From the NCBI GenBank assembly GCA_041685115.1, contig JAWLGK010000017.1:1-64000 (forward strand): DNA of 64,000 bases. Direction: 5' to 3'. This document shows, piece by piece, positions 32,453 through 40,776 of this stretch (its first letter is position 1; the number at the start of each line of letters is the position of its first letter). The DNA is from JALOAT01 sp041685115. GTDB taxonomy: Bacteria; Pseudomonadota; Gammaproteobacteria; Thiohalomonadales; Thiohalomonadaceae. The notes beneath the pieces were generated by a model. That model saw nothing but the letters and a program-made list of their open reading frames with translations, ran no database searches and was not told where the DNA came from. Made by a program: the position numbers and the translations under genes.

Positions 32453-33001
32453 CTACTCGGCGCCCGGTGCGTCGATGCCCAGGCGCTCACGGCGGCCCAC
32501 AAGGAAGGCGTCCCGCTTGGCGGCCTCAGCCAATACCCGGTTGTAGAGGTCATCCAGCACCTCCTTGGGCGGGAACACGTTCAGGCTGATTTCCTCTTTG
32601 ACCTCCACCCTGTCCCGCCATAGGTGCGGCTGGCGGTTGCGCAGCCATAGGCTCTGCGCCTGCACGCTGGGCGGCACCTGGCGCCGGAGCGGCCGGACAA
32701 CAGCCCCCGACCCTTCTCCCTCGGCAACTGGCCGTTCCTCCGTGACGAAGTGCCCGCCCACGGCGCTCCTGTAGAGGCTGTCCGCCACGTCGGAATCCGC
32801 CGCCATCTTCCCCGCCGAGATGGACGCGCAAAAATCGGCGTGAGCGCGCTTCCAACGGTTGATGGTCGCCTCGTCCACCCCGAAGAAGTCAGCCAAGCCC
32901 GCATCCGTCAGCCCCAACAGGCAGAGCTTCCGGGCCTGTTCGGCGAACTCCTCACGGTACTTGGTCGGGCGGCCTCGCCTACCCCTGGTCGTCGTGCTCA
33001 T
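32453..33001 (-). CDS. Terminase-small-subunit-like protein (second copy)
   Basis: The 182-residue protein begins with GRRGRPTKYREEFAEQARKLCLLGLTDAGLADFFGVDEATINRWKRAH. This is the helix-turn-helix block of phage small terminases that recognise pac or cos DNA. A second block reads ADSDVADSLYRSAVGGHFV and then WLRNRQPHLWRDRVEVKEE, also typical. The start overlaps the end of the upstream paralogue by 23 bases. No large terminase gene is present. DNA recognition for packaging by a helper phage is an inference. Confidence 0.75.
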   Translation of the reverse strand: MSTTTRGRRGRPTKYREEFAEQARKLCLLGLTDAGLADFFGVDEATINRWKRAHADFCASISAGKMAADSDVADSLYRSAVGGHFVTEERPVAEGEGSGAVVRPLRRQVPPSVQAQSLWLRNRQPHLWRDRVEVKEEISLNVFPPKEVLDDLYNRVLAEAAKRDAFLVGRRERLGIDAPGAE

Positions 33002-33569
33002 CGGTCAGCCCCCTTTCTCGCATCACGGCCTGCTGCCGCTCGCGCGCCTGCTGCATGCGATCCTCGAACAGGCGCAGCAGCGCTTCACCATCCGGGCCGC
33101 TCACGGTCACATCGGCCTGGTGCTCAATCCGGTCGCGCCACTTCTCGGGCTGCCGGTTCTTCAACCAGATGAACGCCGCCCCGGTGTCCGGCGGGTAATG
33201 CTTGGTGAGCGGGGTCAGCGTTACCAAGCCCTGATAGTTGGAGACGTGGACATCCGGGTGGGAGTAGCCGATGGCGCGCTGGTAGAGGGCAGCGGCCACC
33301 TTTGCGTCGGCATCCGACTTGCCCTCTTTTATGGACTGCAAAAATTCGGGATGCGCCCCTTTCCAGCCGTGAAAGGTGCGCTCGGACACGCCGAAGAAGG
33401 CCGCCATCTCGGCATCGGTTTGCCCCAGCAGCGCCAGCCGGCGGGCCTGTTCGGCATAGTCGGCGCGGTAGAGCGTCGGACGGCCGCGCGCCGGCTTCTC
33501 CTTCGCCTTGCTGGTGCTCTTGCGGGCCTGCTGCGGCTGGCGCTTGGGCTTACTGGATGGCGTGGTCAT
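32979..33569 (-). CDS. Terminase-small-subunit-like protein (first copy)
   Basis: From the ATG at 33569 the 196-residue protein has a basic N-terminal tail (about 35 residues rich in Lys, Gln, Arg), then GRPTLYRADYAEQARRLALLGQTDAEMAAFFGVSERTFHGWKGAHPEF. AAALYQRAIGYSHPD and WLKNRQPEKWRDRIEHQADV follow. It parallels its downstream neighbour block by block, so the two arose by duplication. Its 5' end overlaps the preceding small gene by 20 bases. Confidence 0.75.
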   Translation of the reverse strand: MTTPSSKPKRQPQQARKSTSKAKEKPARGRPTLYRADYAEQARRLALLGQTDAEMAAFFGVSERTFHGWKGAHPEFLQSIKEGKSDADAKVAAALYQRAIGYSHPDVHVSNYQGLVTLTPLTKHYPPDTGAAFIWLKNRQPEKWRDRIEHQADVTVSGPDGEALLRLFEDRMQQARERQQAVMRERGLTDEHDDQG

Positions 33570-33756
33570 TTTCGGGGATGGGCCTCTGCTCGACGGGCAG
33601 GTGGTGAAAGGACGCGGCCAGCTCACCCAGGACAATCTCAGCCGCCTTCCGAAGGTCTGGCGAGATGTGCGGGGCGATGATGATGCCGCCCTGCTCGTGC
33701 AGGCGGGCAAAGAGCATCAGCGCCCACAGGATGCGATCTTCTTTCGTTTCGGGCAT
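33550..33756 (-). CDS. Small unknown protein upstream of the terS-like pair
   Basis: The 68-residue protein MPETKEDRILWALMLFARLH follows AAAGGAG and overlaps the next gene. A short hydrophobic stretch near residue 10-16 and an otherwise acidic-basic mixture give no family. Overlap and ribosome binding site support expression. Confidence 0.6.
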   Translation of the reverse strand: MPETKEDRILWALMLFARLHEQGGIIIAPHISPDLRKAAEIVLGELAASFHHLPVEQRPIPENDHAIQ

Positions 33757-33776
33757 GTCTCCGCTCCTTTGCTCCG

Positions 33777-34064
33777 TTACCGCTCAATGGTCGTGGGCAC
33801 GGTCTCGTGCTTCGAGCGCACGCACCCCGCGCCGCAGGATGTGGTGTATCTGCCCAGCGTCTCGCCTTGGCAGTTCGTGAAGTAGTGGTAGCGCCCGGCG
33901 TCTCTGAACCGGAACACCGTGCAGCCGGCGTGCGTGAATAGCGTCGCCACCTCGAACTCAGGATTTCCGGTTTCGGTCATCTGTTCTGGGTCCTTCGCGC
34001 AGCCGACCACCAAAAGGCTACAGGCGAAGGCCAAGAGCAATGCGATCTTGGTCGGCTTCGTCAT
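33777..34064 (-). CDS. Small lipoprotein of unknown function
   Basis: MTKPTKIALLLAFACSLLVVGC is a type II signal with lipobox VVGC. The mature 74 residues contain paired cysteines (GCTVFRF, FTNCQG, TTSCGAGC) suggesting disulfides. GAGGTAACC precedes the ATG. Similar small cysteine-containing proteins occur in phages and plasmids, but function is unknown. Confidence 0.7.
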   Translation of the reverse strand: MTKPTKIALLLAFACSLLVVGCAKDPEQMTETGNPEFEVATLFTHAGCTVFRFRDAGRYHYFTNCQGETLGRYTTSCGAGCVRSKHETVPTTIER

Positions 34065-34071
34065 GGTTACC

Positions 34072-34296
34072 TCAGGCCCTTGGCGTGCTGAGCGGCACCG
34101 TCAACCGCCGGCGGGCTTCCTTTGCCCGCTGTTCCCTTTCCGCACTGATTGCCCGCGCGATGCCAACCAAGCAACGATTCCCGGTCTCCTCGGCGATCTC
34201 ACGGCAGAGATTGAGCCGGTCGCCGTGCTGTTCGGCCAACACCTCGTCAGAGGTCAGCGGCGCCCGGATGCGATTCGGTAGCAGCATCGCCTTCAT
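34072..34296 (-). CDS. Small unknown protein, basic and helical
   Basis: The 74-residue protein (MKAMLLPNRIRAPLTSDEVL) has a charged helical C-terminal half (ARAISAEREQRAKEARRRL). Its ATG overlaps the stop of the upstream 262-residue gene as ATGA. No family recognised. Confidence 0.6.
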   Translation of the reverse strand: MKAMLLPNRIRAPLTSDEVLAEQHGDRLNLCREIAEETGNRCLVGIARAISAEREQRAKEARRRLTVPLSTPRA

Positions 34297-35081
34297 GCCC
34301 GGAATCCCGGATAGCGCAAGCTGCGCTTGCTACCTGATCGCTCCCAGTCGTCGCGATCAATGGCCGTAAGTGAACACAGTGTCATCGGAATCAGTAGCTC
34401 GACGAAGTGGCCGTCCTTGTCCACAGGCGAACTCAACGGCATGCCGATGGACTCGATCACCAGCGGCGAGTAGGTGCGCCCTTTGTATTTCATGGCGAGC
34501 CTCGCCGGCGCGTTGGGCGGGAGCGCTGCATATGCCATCGCCTCGTCCAACGGCTTTCCTTGCGCGAACTGCTTGATGCCTTCGAGGACCGCCATGATCG
34601 GGCCATCGTCCGCCAGACGCTCCGGCAGCGTCCACTTGACGAGCTGTTCAACCGGAGCTTCAACCTCTTTCGCTGGATCGCGCCACGCCCGGAAGAGCGC
34701 CACCACCTGAATCTTCAGCGGCGGCATACCAGCGAAGACTTGGGTGGAGTTCAGCTTCGTAACGCCAGTGCGCCCCTCGAACTTGCCCATGAATTTCGAG
34801 AGCGAGCCACCCGGATCGGTGAATGCCTGTATCGCACCACTCGATAACATGGCCCTCATGGTTGGTGCCATGTTGCCGCTGTCCTCGAAAGGCGAGGACC
34901 ACCCTAACTGCATGTCCAAACTGCACTCGGTTAACGCAGCCTGAACCGTGGGAATGGGCCGCTCCTGACTGTCCTTCTCGATGCGCTTCCAGTACCTGGA
35001 CGACCCTACGCGCTCCACCGGCCAAAAAGTGGCGATCAGGTGTGGCGAGAGCCCGTCCCAAAGCGAGGTCAACTCAGCCAT
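34293..35081 (-). CDS. Unknown 262-residue protein, possibly phage-structural
   Basis: MAELTSLWDGLSPHLIATFWPVERVGSSRYWKRIE leads into SGAIQAFTDPGGSLSKFMGKFEGRTGVTKLNSTQVFAGMPPLKIQVVALFRAW, then RLAMKYKGRTYSPLVIESIGMPLSSP near the end. The pattern of short beta-rich segments reminds me of baseplate or tail proteins, but I cannot assign it. It is coupled at both ends to small genes by short overlaps. Confidence 0.65.
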   Translation of the reverse strand: MAELTSLWDGLSPHLIATFWPVERVGSSRYWKRIEKDSQERPIPTVQAALTECSLDMQLGWSSPFEDSGNMAPTMRAMLSSGAIQAFTDPGGSLSKFMGKFEGRTGVTKLNSTQVFAGMPPLKIQVVALFRAWRDPAKEVEAPVEQLVKWTLPERLADDGPIMAVLEGIKQFAQGKPLDEAMAYAALPPNAPARLAMKYKGRTYSPLVIESIGMPLSSPVDKDGHFVELLIPMTLCSLTAIDRDDWERSGSKRSLRYPGFRA

Positions 35082-35283
35082 TGCCGCCGCCCGCCGTTCC
35101 GTGCGCGTGGGCCAACAGCAATTCCGCCGCCTTCACCCGATCAGCCGGCGGCGCCGTGCCGTCGTTCGCGACCGCAACCAGTGTTGCGATGGCGTCCTGC
35201 GCGTGACGGCCCGCGCGAGTTCTGATGCTCGCGGCTCCCAGGGGCCGCCCGCCAGGGCTGGGCTGCTGAACGTTGCTGGTCAT
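35074..35283 (-). CDS. Small unknown protein
   Basis: The 69-residue protein starts at an ATG with GGAGAACCAGC upstream and overlaps the next gene by 8 bases. Composition is Ala-rich with a charged helix (AGRHAQDAIATLVAVANDGT). No family recognised. Confidence 0.55.
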   Translation of the reverse strand: MTSNVQQPSPGGRPLGAASIRTRAGRHAQDAIATLVAVANDGTAPPADRVKAAELLLAHAHGTAGGGNG

Positions 35284-35410
35284 GCTGGTTCTCCGAAGGC
35301 GGCCGGGTCGGCCTCATCCGAACTGGAATTCAGCGGTGGCTATTCCCGTGACGTGCGGTCTTTTATTCGCCACGCCCGCCCGGCCATTGAACGGTTTGTG
35401 CTGCTTGGCG

Positions 35411-36076
35411 TTACATCACGGCCTGCATCGCGGAAACCGCCTTGTGCGCCAGCGCGGCAAAGCCAGTGAGGCGGGGAGCGGCATCGGGCACAGGCCGGCG
35501 CGAAACTGGCACCGAGAAGCCGTGCGGCAGCTTGCTTTCGTCCTTGGTCTTCAGGAACTCCACCAGACAGGCGTTTTCGGCCTCCAGGGCTTCCCGTTTG
35601 GCGGAGAAAGCGGCGTAGTCGGGCGTTGGGGCTAGCCTCTCGACAACCGCCTTGTCCGTGACGCCCAAAGCCTTCAACTCCTCGCGCTTCCGTCGCATGG
35701 TGCCCTCCGCGCACTGGATCTCCCTCGGAATGCCGTTCAGCTTTCCGACAATCTCCATGTGGCGCGTCGCCGCCGCGTTGAAGACGGGAGCCAGGCGCTC
35801 GTTATCCGCCCGTTCCAGCGCGGCCATATCCTCGCTCAGGGCTGTGATGGTGCGCCGCGTGGCGATTGCTTCCAGGCCGAATTTTGTGACTGCCTGGAAA
35901 TGGGTTTCGTCGGGGAATTGTTGGCGCACCAGCACCAGCAGCACCTCGGGACGAAGCTGCTTGACCGCCTGAGACAGGTCCTCGCGCAGTCGGACGGCGG
36001 CGCGCATGGCCTCCGTGTCATTGCGGATGGCGCGGAGTTCGTCAGCAGTGGGCAACGGTGGGTTGATCTTGGGCAT
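35411..36076 (-). CDS. Unknown 221-residue alpha-helical protein
   Basis: Long helical stretches (LREDLSQAVKQLRPEVLLVLVRQQFPDE, ITALSEDMAALERADNERLAPVFNAAATRHMEIV) suggest a coiled-coil or helical-bundle protein. It is cytoplasmic. A 127-base gap without a recognised gene separates it from the next gene. No family recognised. Confidence 0.65.
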   Translation of the reverse strand: MPKINPPLPTADELRAIRNDTEAMRAAVRLREDLSQAVKQLRPEVLLVLVRQQFPDETHFQAVTKFGLEAIATRRTITALSEDMAALERADNERLAPVFNAAATRHMEIVGKLNGIPREIQCAEGTMRRKREELKALGVTDKAVVERLAPTPDYAAFSAKREALEAENACLVEFLKTKDESKLPHGFSVPVSRRPVPDAAPRLTGFAALAHKAVSAMQAVM

Positions 36077-36130
36077 GGTGATGGTTCTCCTTTCGGTTTC
36101 TGTGCATTCTCGCCGGGGTTTTGAGGGTTT

Positions 36131-36448
36131 CTATCCCACGTTTTCCGAGTTTCCCGCACTGCCCGCCGGTTCGGCGCCGCGCAGTTGGGCGAGGCCCGCC
36201 ACCTGCGATTTCAGCCACGAGTGCAAACGGCCGGCCACCCGCTCGGCGCGCTCGATGCGTGAAAGCGCGGCGAACGCGCCCGGTTCGCCCAGTTCAGCGG
36301 CGATCTCCTTGGCGGCCAGTCGCACGACAACTTCGGGCGTAGCAACGTTGGCGGATTCTCGCAGGGTGGCAATGCACGCCTGGGCGACGCCCATGACAAT
36401 GCCGTCCTGCTCCAGGTCGGCGGTGATGGTGTGGTCAGTGGTGCTCAT
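36131..36448 (-). CDS. Unknown 105-residue helical protein
   Basis: MSTTDHTITADLEQDGIVMG opens a soluble protein rich in Ala and Glu, preceded by AAGAGGACCAAG. It looks helical throughout (PEVVVRLAAKEIAAELGEPGAFAALSRIERAERVAGRL). No family recognised. Confidence 0.6.
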   Translation of the reverse strand: MSTTDHTITADLEQDGIVMGVAQACIATLRESANVATPEVVVRLAAKEIAAELGEPGAFAALSRIERAERVAGRLHSWLKSQVAGLAQLRGAEPAGSAGNSENVG

Positions 36449-36530
36449 GATCTTGGTCCTCTTGTTGGTGGTGATGAAACTAGCGTCGTGGCCGCCTGGG
36501 GAGCGCGGCCGATTTGATACGTTGGCCCGC

Positions 36531-36716
36531 TCAGTTGCGGCAGGTCTTTACCTTTCCGTCCTGCGTGTAGGCCACGGATGCGCCGCTCGTGAATTGGATG
36601 TACTCAACCCCCTCAACGCATACCTTCGAGAATCCGGTGGCCGTGGCTGTAACCCGGTCAGCCCAGCCACAGCCCGTGAGAATAAGTGCCGTGAGGAATC
36701 CCGCTGCAATCTTCAT
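36531..36716 (-). CDS. Short lipoprotein of unknown function
   Basis: The 61-residue protein has a signal with lipobox LILTGC (MKIAAGFLTALILTGC) and a mature region of 46 residues ending in KVKTCRN. GGAGGAGCG precedes the ATG. Similar tiny lipoproteins are frequent in integrative elements and phages. Confidence 0.65.
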   Translation of the reverse strand: MKIAAGFLTALILTGCGWADRVTATATGFSKVCVEGVEYIQFTSGASVAYTQDGKVKTCRN

Positions 36717-36785
36717 CGCTCCTCCAATTTGGCCCGCAGGCCCACGGCGGCTGATATGAAACGAAACGATATGAATCCTCGCAGC

Positions 36786-37595
36786 TCACGCGGTCGCCCC
36801 TTCGGTCATGGCTTGCGCGCCCTCGGCAACGTCGGCGCCGCTGGCAATGTCGGGAAAGCGCCGGAGCGCCAGGGCCGCAGACTCGGCGGCTTCCTTGGCG
36901 CGCTCAACGGTGCTTACGAGCTTCGCGCCGGCCTTCATGTCCTCGAACTCCGGATTCAGTTCGGCGAAGCGCTCCAAGGCTGCGTGAGCCTCACGCTGGG
37001 CCGCTGAGACCGTGGCTACGGTCTGACCAAGGCACTCCATGCGGTCGTGCATCCGGCGCAGCCAGTCCATCTGCTCCAGCCGCGCCTGATCGAACTCGCG
37101 GAACATCCACGCGGAAACCTGCCGCTCCATGGTCATGCGGGCGCCCACCTCCCAGTCGTCCATGGCGCCGAAGAGGTAGTCGATGGAGACCTCGTAAACC
37201 TCGGCGGCCCGACGAATTACCCACAACGGCAGCGACTCGCGATCCGCAGGTGCTTCGAACGCAGCGAGCTTGGCCTTCGTGATGCCAATTCGCGCGGCGG
37301 CCTCCCACTGCTTCAGTCCGGTCAACTCTCGGGCCTCAGTGAGGCGTTGCCCAACGATCTTCACGACCGTCGCCGCCCTCAGATGCCGACCGCCAGGGGG
37401 CGCTTCCACCCCTTCGCCCATCTGTTCGCCGTCCTCGGGCCGCTGAGGCGCTTCCTCCGGTACCGGGGTTGGTTGGTGCTCCAACATGCTCGTTCTCGCC
37501 TCCTGTACGGTGTGCGCTGGTCTGGTGTTGGCGATCATCGCGGCGCGAACGGCCGCCGCTGTCGGCTTTTTCTGAAAGGGGAAAAAGTCGCTCAC
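36786..37595 (-). CDS. XRE-type helix-turn-helix regulator
   Basis: The 269-residue protein has an HTH near residues 80-130 (IVGQRLTEARELTGLKQWEAAARIGITKAKLAAFE), followed by a helical region (ERFAELNPEFEDMKAGAKLVSTVERAKEAAESA). A GTG start at 37595 overlaps the primase stop as GTGA and has GGAGGGGG upstream. The long disordered N-terminal 75 residues are unusual for a repressor. A role in controlling the replication module is inferred. Confidence 0.7.
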   Translation of the reverse strand: MSDFFPFQKKPTAAAVRAAMIANTRPAHTVQEARTSMLEHQPTPVPEEAPQRPEDGEQMGEGVEAPPGGRHLRAATVVKIVGQRLTEARELTGLKQWEAAARIGITKAKLAAFEAPADRESLPLWVIRRAAEVYEVSIDYLFGAMDDWEVGARMTMERQVSAWMFREFDQARLEQMDWLRRMHDRMECLGQTVATVSAAQREAHAALERFAELNPEFEDMKAGAKLVSTVERAKEAAESAALALRRFPDIASGADVAEGAQAMTEGATA

Positions 37596-39469
37596 CGCAC
37601 CCCCTCCAGGTCATCGGCTTCGGCCTGTTCGATCTCGCCTTGGGTGTAGTCGTCCGCTATGGAGTAATTCACGTAGCGCCAGGGCCGCCCGTCCGGCTTG
37701 CTCAGAAATTGGTGGCTCTCCCGGTCGAACCACAGCGCCGCCCGTGGCTCGTCGTCGCCGTTCCGTTGCTTTGCGCAGATCAGCATTGCCCCCGGCTGCT
37801 CCTGGATTTCCAGCGGCGCCGGGATGCCGTCGGCTTCGGCGCGGCGGATCGCCTCCTCGCGTTTCTTGTTGCGCCAGCAGAGCAAGAGCGTGTCCGTCAT
37901 ATCCGAAATGCCGCCGGTGCCCTTCACGTCGAACTTGCCCGGAGGCTTGTCCTCGGACTCGCCCTTTCGTGTGTGCGCAACCAACATCACGTGGGCATCG
38001 TGTTCTTTCGCGAAGTCCGTCAGCCGGTCAACGAACCGCTTCTGGCCGTTGTAATCGTCTTCAGCGAACCCGCACTTGGCGAGGTTGTCGATCACGAAGA
38101 GGCGGATGCCGTAGCGGCGGCGGGCGTAGGCGAACACGTCGAGAATGCGATCAGCCTTTGCGGTGCCCACCACATCGAAGACCCAGAGCCGATCCGCGTA
38201 CCACCGATGGATCGCGCGAATGTAGGGCTCGGATGGTACGGCCATCGCCGCCGCCTGCCGGGTGAGCCTGCGAAGCCACTTGACCGGCTTGAACTCCATC
38301 GAGGCGATGCACGCGCGCTCCCCCTGCGATAGCGCCCCCAGGGTGAGGTGGCCGGCAATCTCGGACTTCCCGTGTCCGTTCACGCCAGCAAGAACGGACA
38401 CCTCGCCAGGCCGGAAGAGCAACAGGCCGTGCAGCTTCCGCCAGGGCGGCAGGAACCCGCGCTCGGCCTCATCGGCCGGATAGAACTCGCGCACCACGTC
38501 ATCGGCGTACAGGGCGGCGGAGCGGAGTTCGTCGGGGTCCAGCGTTCGGGCCGCTGTGAGGAGGTTGCGTGCTTGTGTGGGCGTCCACCCTGCCCGCAGC
38601 AGGTCGTTGGCGTCCTTGTGCGGCGCCGGCATCGTGACGACTCGGCAACGTTCGCGCCCCAGCCGCTCCGCGATCACGGCGGTGGCCTCTTGGCCTGGGC
38701 CGTCGGCGTCAAGCGCCAAGTAAATCGTGTCGAACCGCTCCAGGTGCTGGAACTCGTGTTCGATCCACTGCTGCTTGGCTCCGCTGCCACCGCCAAACGG
38801 CACCGACAGGGCGGGAGCGCCAAGCTGAAACATGCTCATGGCGTCCACCTCGCCTTCGGTGATAGTCACCTCGCGGGCGTTGTCGGGGATGGCTTGCCAG
38901 CCGAACAGGCACGGCTGGGTGTCCTTCTCCACCCGCACTTGCTTCTTGCCGTTGGGCCGGTCGAGGCCCAGATACTTCACCGCAATGAGGTCGCCATCGC
39001 GCAGGGAGGGGAGCACGATTTCGCGCCCCCGCTCGGCAACGCGGTAGGCGGCCAGGGTATCGGGGGTCAATCCGCGCTCGCGGGTGAGGTAGTCGAGCAC
39101 GGGGGAGCCGTCGCGCGGGGCTTGGCACTTCGGCCGCTCAGGGCGCCGGTACTCTTGGCGCCGATGGCCGGCGAACTCGGGATCGCGCACGCCAAGATGG
39201 GCCTTGGCCTCGGCGATGGCCTGAGCCAGCGGAATCGACCGGCAGGCGGCCCAAAGGTCCAGGAGGTCGCCGCTCTCCCCCGTCGCGAAGTCACCCCACA
39301 CACCAGTCTTCTCGCCGGTCAGGTGCACCCCCAAGCTTTTGCCGGCCTCGCCGTCGGTCGAGCCGGCGCGCCACTCGTGACCCTCGCGCTTGCCATTGGG
39401 CAGCAGCAGCTTTGCCACGGCCTCCGCGTCGCGGGCGAGCATGGCGGCAATGTCGCGCGCCGTCGTCAT
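37592..39469 (-). CDS. Primase-helicase (Toprim plus DnaB/RecA-type ATPase)
   Basis: The 625-residue protein resembles the T7 gp4/Twinkle architecture. A Toprim domain around residues 190-290 contains ITEGEVDAMSM and the acidic motif LALDADGPGQEA. A helicase core follows with Walker A AGVNGHGKSE near 365, VFDVVGTAKADRI, LFVIDNLAKCG (Walker B) and VMLVAHTRKGESEDK. No N-terminal zinc finger is evident. The ATG at 39469 overlaps the initiator stop as ATGA. It would prime and unwind the element's DNA during autonomous replication. Confidence 0.85.
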   Translation of the reverse strand: MTTARDIAAMLARDAEAVAKLLLPNGKREGHEWRAGSTDGEAGKSLGVHLTGEKTGVWGDFATGESGDLLDLWAACRSIPLAQAIAEAKAHLGVRDPEFAGHRRQEYRRPERPKCQAPRDGSPVLDYLTRERGLTPDTLAAYRVAERGREIVLPSLRDGDLIAVKYLGLDRPNGKKQVRVEKDTQPCLFGWQAIPDNAREVTITEGEVDAMSMFQLGAPALSVPFGGGSGAKQQWIEHEFQHLERFDTIYLALDADGPGQEATAVIAERLGRERCRVVTMPAPHKDANDLLRAGWTPTQARNLLTAARTLDPDELRSAALYADDVVREFYPADEAERGFLPPWRKLHGLLLFRPGEVSVLAGVNGHGKSEIAGHLTLGALSQGERACIASMEFKPVKWLRRLTRQAAAMAVPSEPYIRAIHRWYADRLWVFDVVGTAKADRILDVFAYARRRYGIRLFVIDNLAKCGFAEDDYNGQKRFVDRLTDFAKEHDAHVMLVAHTRKGESEDKPPGKFDVKGTGGISDMTDTLLLCWRNKKREEAIRRAEADGIPAPLEIQEQPGAMLICAKQRNGDDEPRAALWFDRESHQFLSKPDGRPWRYVNYSIADDYTQGEIEQAEADDLEGVR

Positions 39470-40212
39470 ACCGCCCCCACGAGCCAGTCGGGTCTCTCCG
39501 CTGGGGCTGGCGTGCCCCTCCGGCTTTCGAGGTACTTTCGAACCCACGGGATCGGTTCGCTGACATCCTCGCGTTCGGCGCGCTCGATAGCCTGGACCAC
39601 GGCGGCGTCGCCGTGATTCTTCCGCATCAGGCCCAGAAAGCTACGTGCCCCCTTCGCCGCGCAGCCCTTCGCCGTCAGGAAGGCGAGGCAATCGCCAAAG
39701 ATTGGATCTGGCGCCGGCGCGGTCGCTGTTGCTGGCGTTGCCGAATCCGAATTGCCCGGCGGCGCGGCGGCGCCAGCCGAAGGCGGAACCTCCGAAGGAG
39801 GGTTAAGGGAATCAGGAATCAGTAAGAGGGAATCAGCCGGGCCGGTTCTGTGCTCGCCCTGGTCCTGTACCGTGCAAGCACTGTGCTCGCCCGGTGCCGG
39901 TATCGTGCTTCCCGATTCCCGGCAGTGCGGGTTCTGGTGCTTGGTGAAGTTCAGCACCTGGATGAACCGCTCATTTCCAACGTGGTAACGCAGGATGAAG
40001 CCGGCGTCGTGAAGCTCGCCCAGCATGTCGTCCACGCTGCCGTCGTCGTAGGGCAAGATTTCGGCGCGGATGCGCTTCGGACGGTCTTCGAGGCGGCCTT
40101 CGCGGTCGGCAAGGCACCAGAGGCCGGCGAACAGCAGCCGGGCCAGAGGCGAGCACTCCGCCAAGGTCTCGTTCTTGAAGAAGCCGGGCTTGATGTTGCG
40201 GGCACGGGCCAC
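39466..40212 (-). CDS. Replication initiator, phage O/DnaD-like
   Basis: The 248-residue protein begins MARARNIKPGFFKNETLAECSPLARLLFAGLWCLADREGRLEDRPKRIRAEILPY, the typical start of phage replication-initiator proteins with a winged helix. After a linker rich in Pro, Ala and Ser (residues about 115-170) comes a DnaD-like end (FGDCLAFLTAKGCAAKGARSFLGLMRKNHGDAAVVQAIERA). It is followed by the primase-helicase with a 4-base overlap. Confidence 0.8.
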   Translation of the reverse strand: MARARNIKPGFFKNETLAECSPLARLLFAGLWCLADREGRLEDRPKRIRAEILPYDDGSVDDMLGELHDAGFILRYHVGNERFIQVLNFTKHQNPHCRESGSTIPAPGEHSACTVQDQGEHRTGPADSLLLIPDSLNPPSEVPPSAGAAAPPGNSDSATPATATAPAPDPIFGDCLAFLTAKGCAAKGARSFLGLMRKNHGDAAVVQAIERAEREDVSEPIPWVRKYLESRRGTPAPAERPDWLVGAV

Positions 40213-40214
40213 GG

Positions 40215-40385
40215 TCAGGCCCCCGTCAGGTGAGCGATCAGGTGGTCGCGGACCTGCCGGACTTCAGCGACCTTGGCCGCGCGGGTGCGCCGGGTGGCGA
40301 CCATACGCGCGTGGTGGAACGCTGCGCGCAGGTGGGCAGATCGGGCCAGGGCGGCGGCCAAGTGATGGCTGTAGGTATTCCGCAT
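40215..40385 (-). CDS. Small basic protein of 56 residues
   Basis: An ATG at 40385 opens MRNTYSHHLAAALARSAHLR, continuing ARMVATRRTRAAKVAEVRQVRDHLIAHLTGA, and stops two bases before the replication initiator start. The protein is strongly basic and helical. Its position in an otherwise tightly packed module supports it. Function unknown. Confidence 0.5.
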   Translation of the reverse strand: MRNTYSHHLAAALARSAHLRAAFHHARMVATRRTRAAKVAEVRQVRDHLIAHLTGA

Positions 40386-40396
40386 GCCGTGCGCCC

Positions 40397-40651
40397 TCAG
40401 TTGGCGGCGCCGTGGTTCTGCTCACGGCTCGCGATCCAGGTGCGGATGTCCTCGACCTTCCAGGCGGTGACTTTTTCAGAAAGCTTGATGGGCGCAGGGA
40501 AATCACCGCGCTTCACCATCCGCCATAAGGTCGGCGCGCTGAACGGGAAGATTCCTGTGGTGGCCGGGCGTCGCTTGCGGGCTGGCTTACTGACCAGTTG
40601 TGTTTCGCGGAGATAGCCGGTTTCGGGGATCGTTACGGGCCGCGATGTCAT
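40397..40651 (-). CDS. AlpA-like regulator (right), near integrase
   Basis: The 84-residue protein has the MerR/AlpA helix-turn-helix: FSAPTLWRMVKRGDFPAPIKLSEKVTAWKVEDIRTWIASRE. Such proteins control excision and replication genes in P4-like elements. AGGTGACC, which is also one half of an inverted repeat, is its probable ribosome binding region, so binding there could block translation or transcription. Confidence 0.82.
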   Translation of the reverse strand: MTSRPVTIPETGYLRETQLVSKPARKRRPATTGIFPFSAPTLWRMVKRGDFPAPIKLSEKVTAWKVEDIRTWIASREQNHGAAN

Positions 40652-40655
40652 GAGA

Positions 40656-40776
40656 GGTCACCTGTAGTGTCGTGAGGTGACCCGTATTAAATTGACGCGA
40701 GGTGAAACAAAAAAGGCGTGTCCGCCGGAGACTGACCAGCCTCCGGCGTACAGTGTGCAGTCTCCGGCGGAGACTG
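40656..40776. repeat. Palindromes between the AlpA-like gene and the 189-residue gene
   Basis: Two structures lie here. GGTCACC (40656-40662) and GGTGACC (40676-40682) are an inverted pair directly upstream of the AlpA-like gene. The 19-base palindrome CAGTCTCCGGCGGAGACTG lies at 40758-40776, with a half copy CGCCGGAGACTG at 40723-40734 and a CCTCCGGCG in between. They may be operator sites or origin-associated repeats. No T tract follows, so a terminator is unlikely. Confidence 0.6.

Noticed and set aside
40758..40776. Intrinsic terminator of the 189-residue gene
   Set aside because: Strong palindrome but no T run on the relevant strand; kept as a possible operator.
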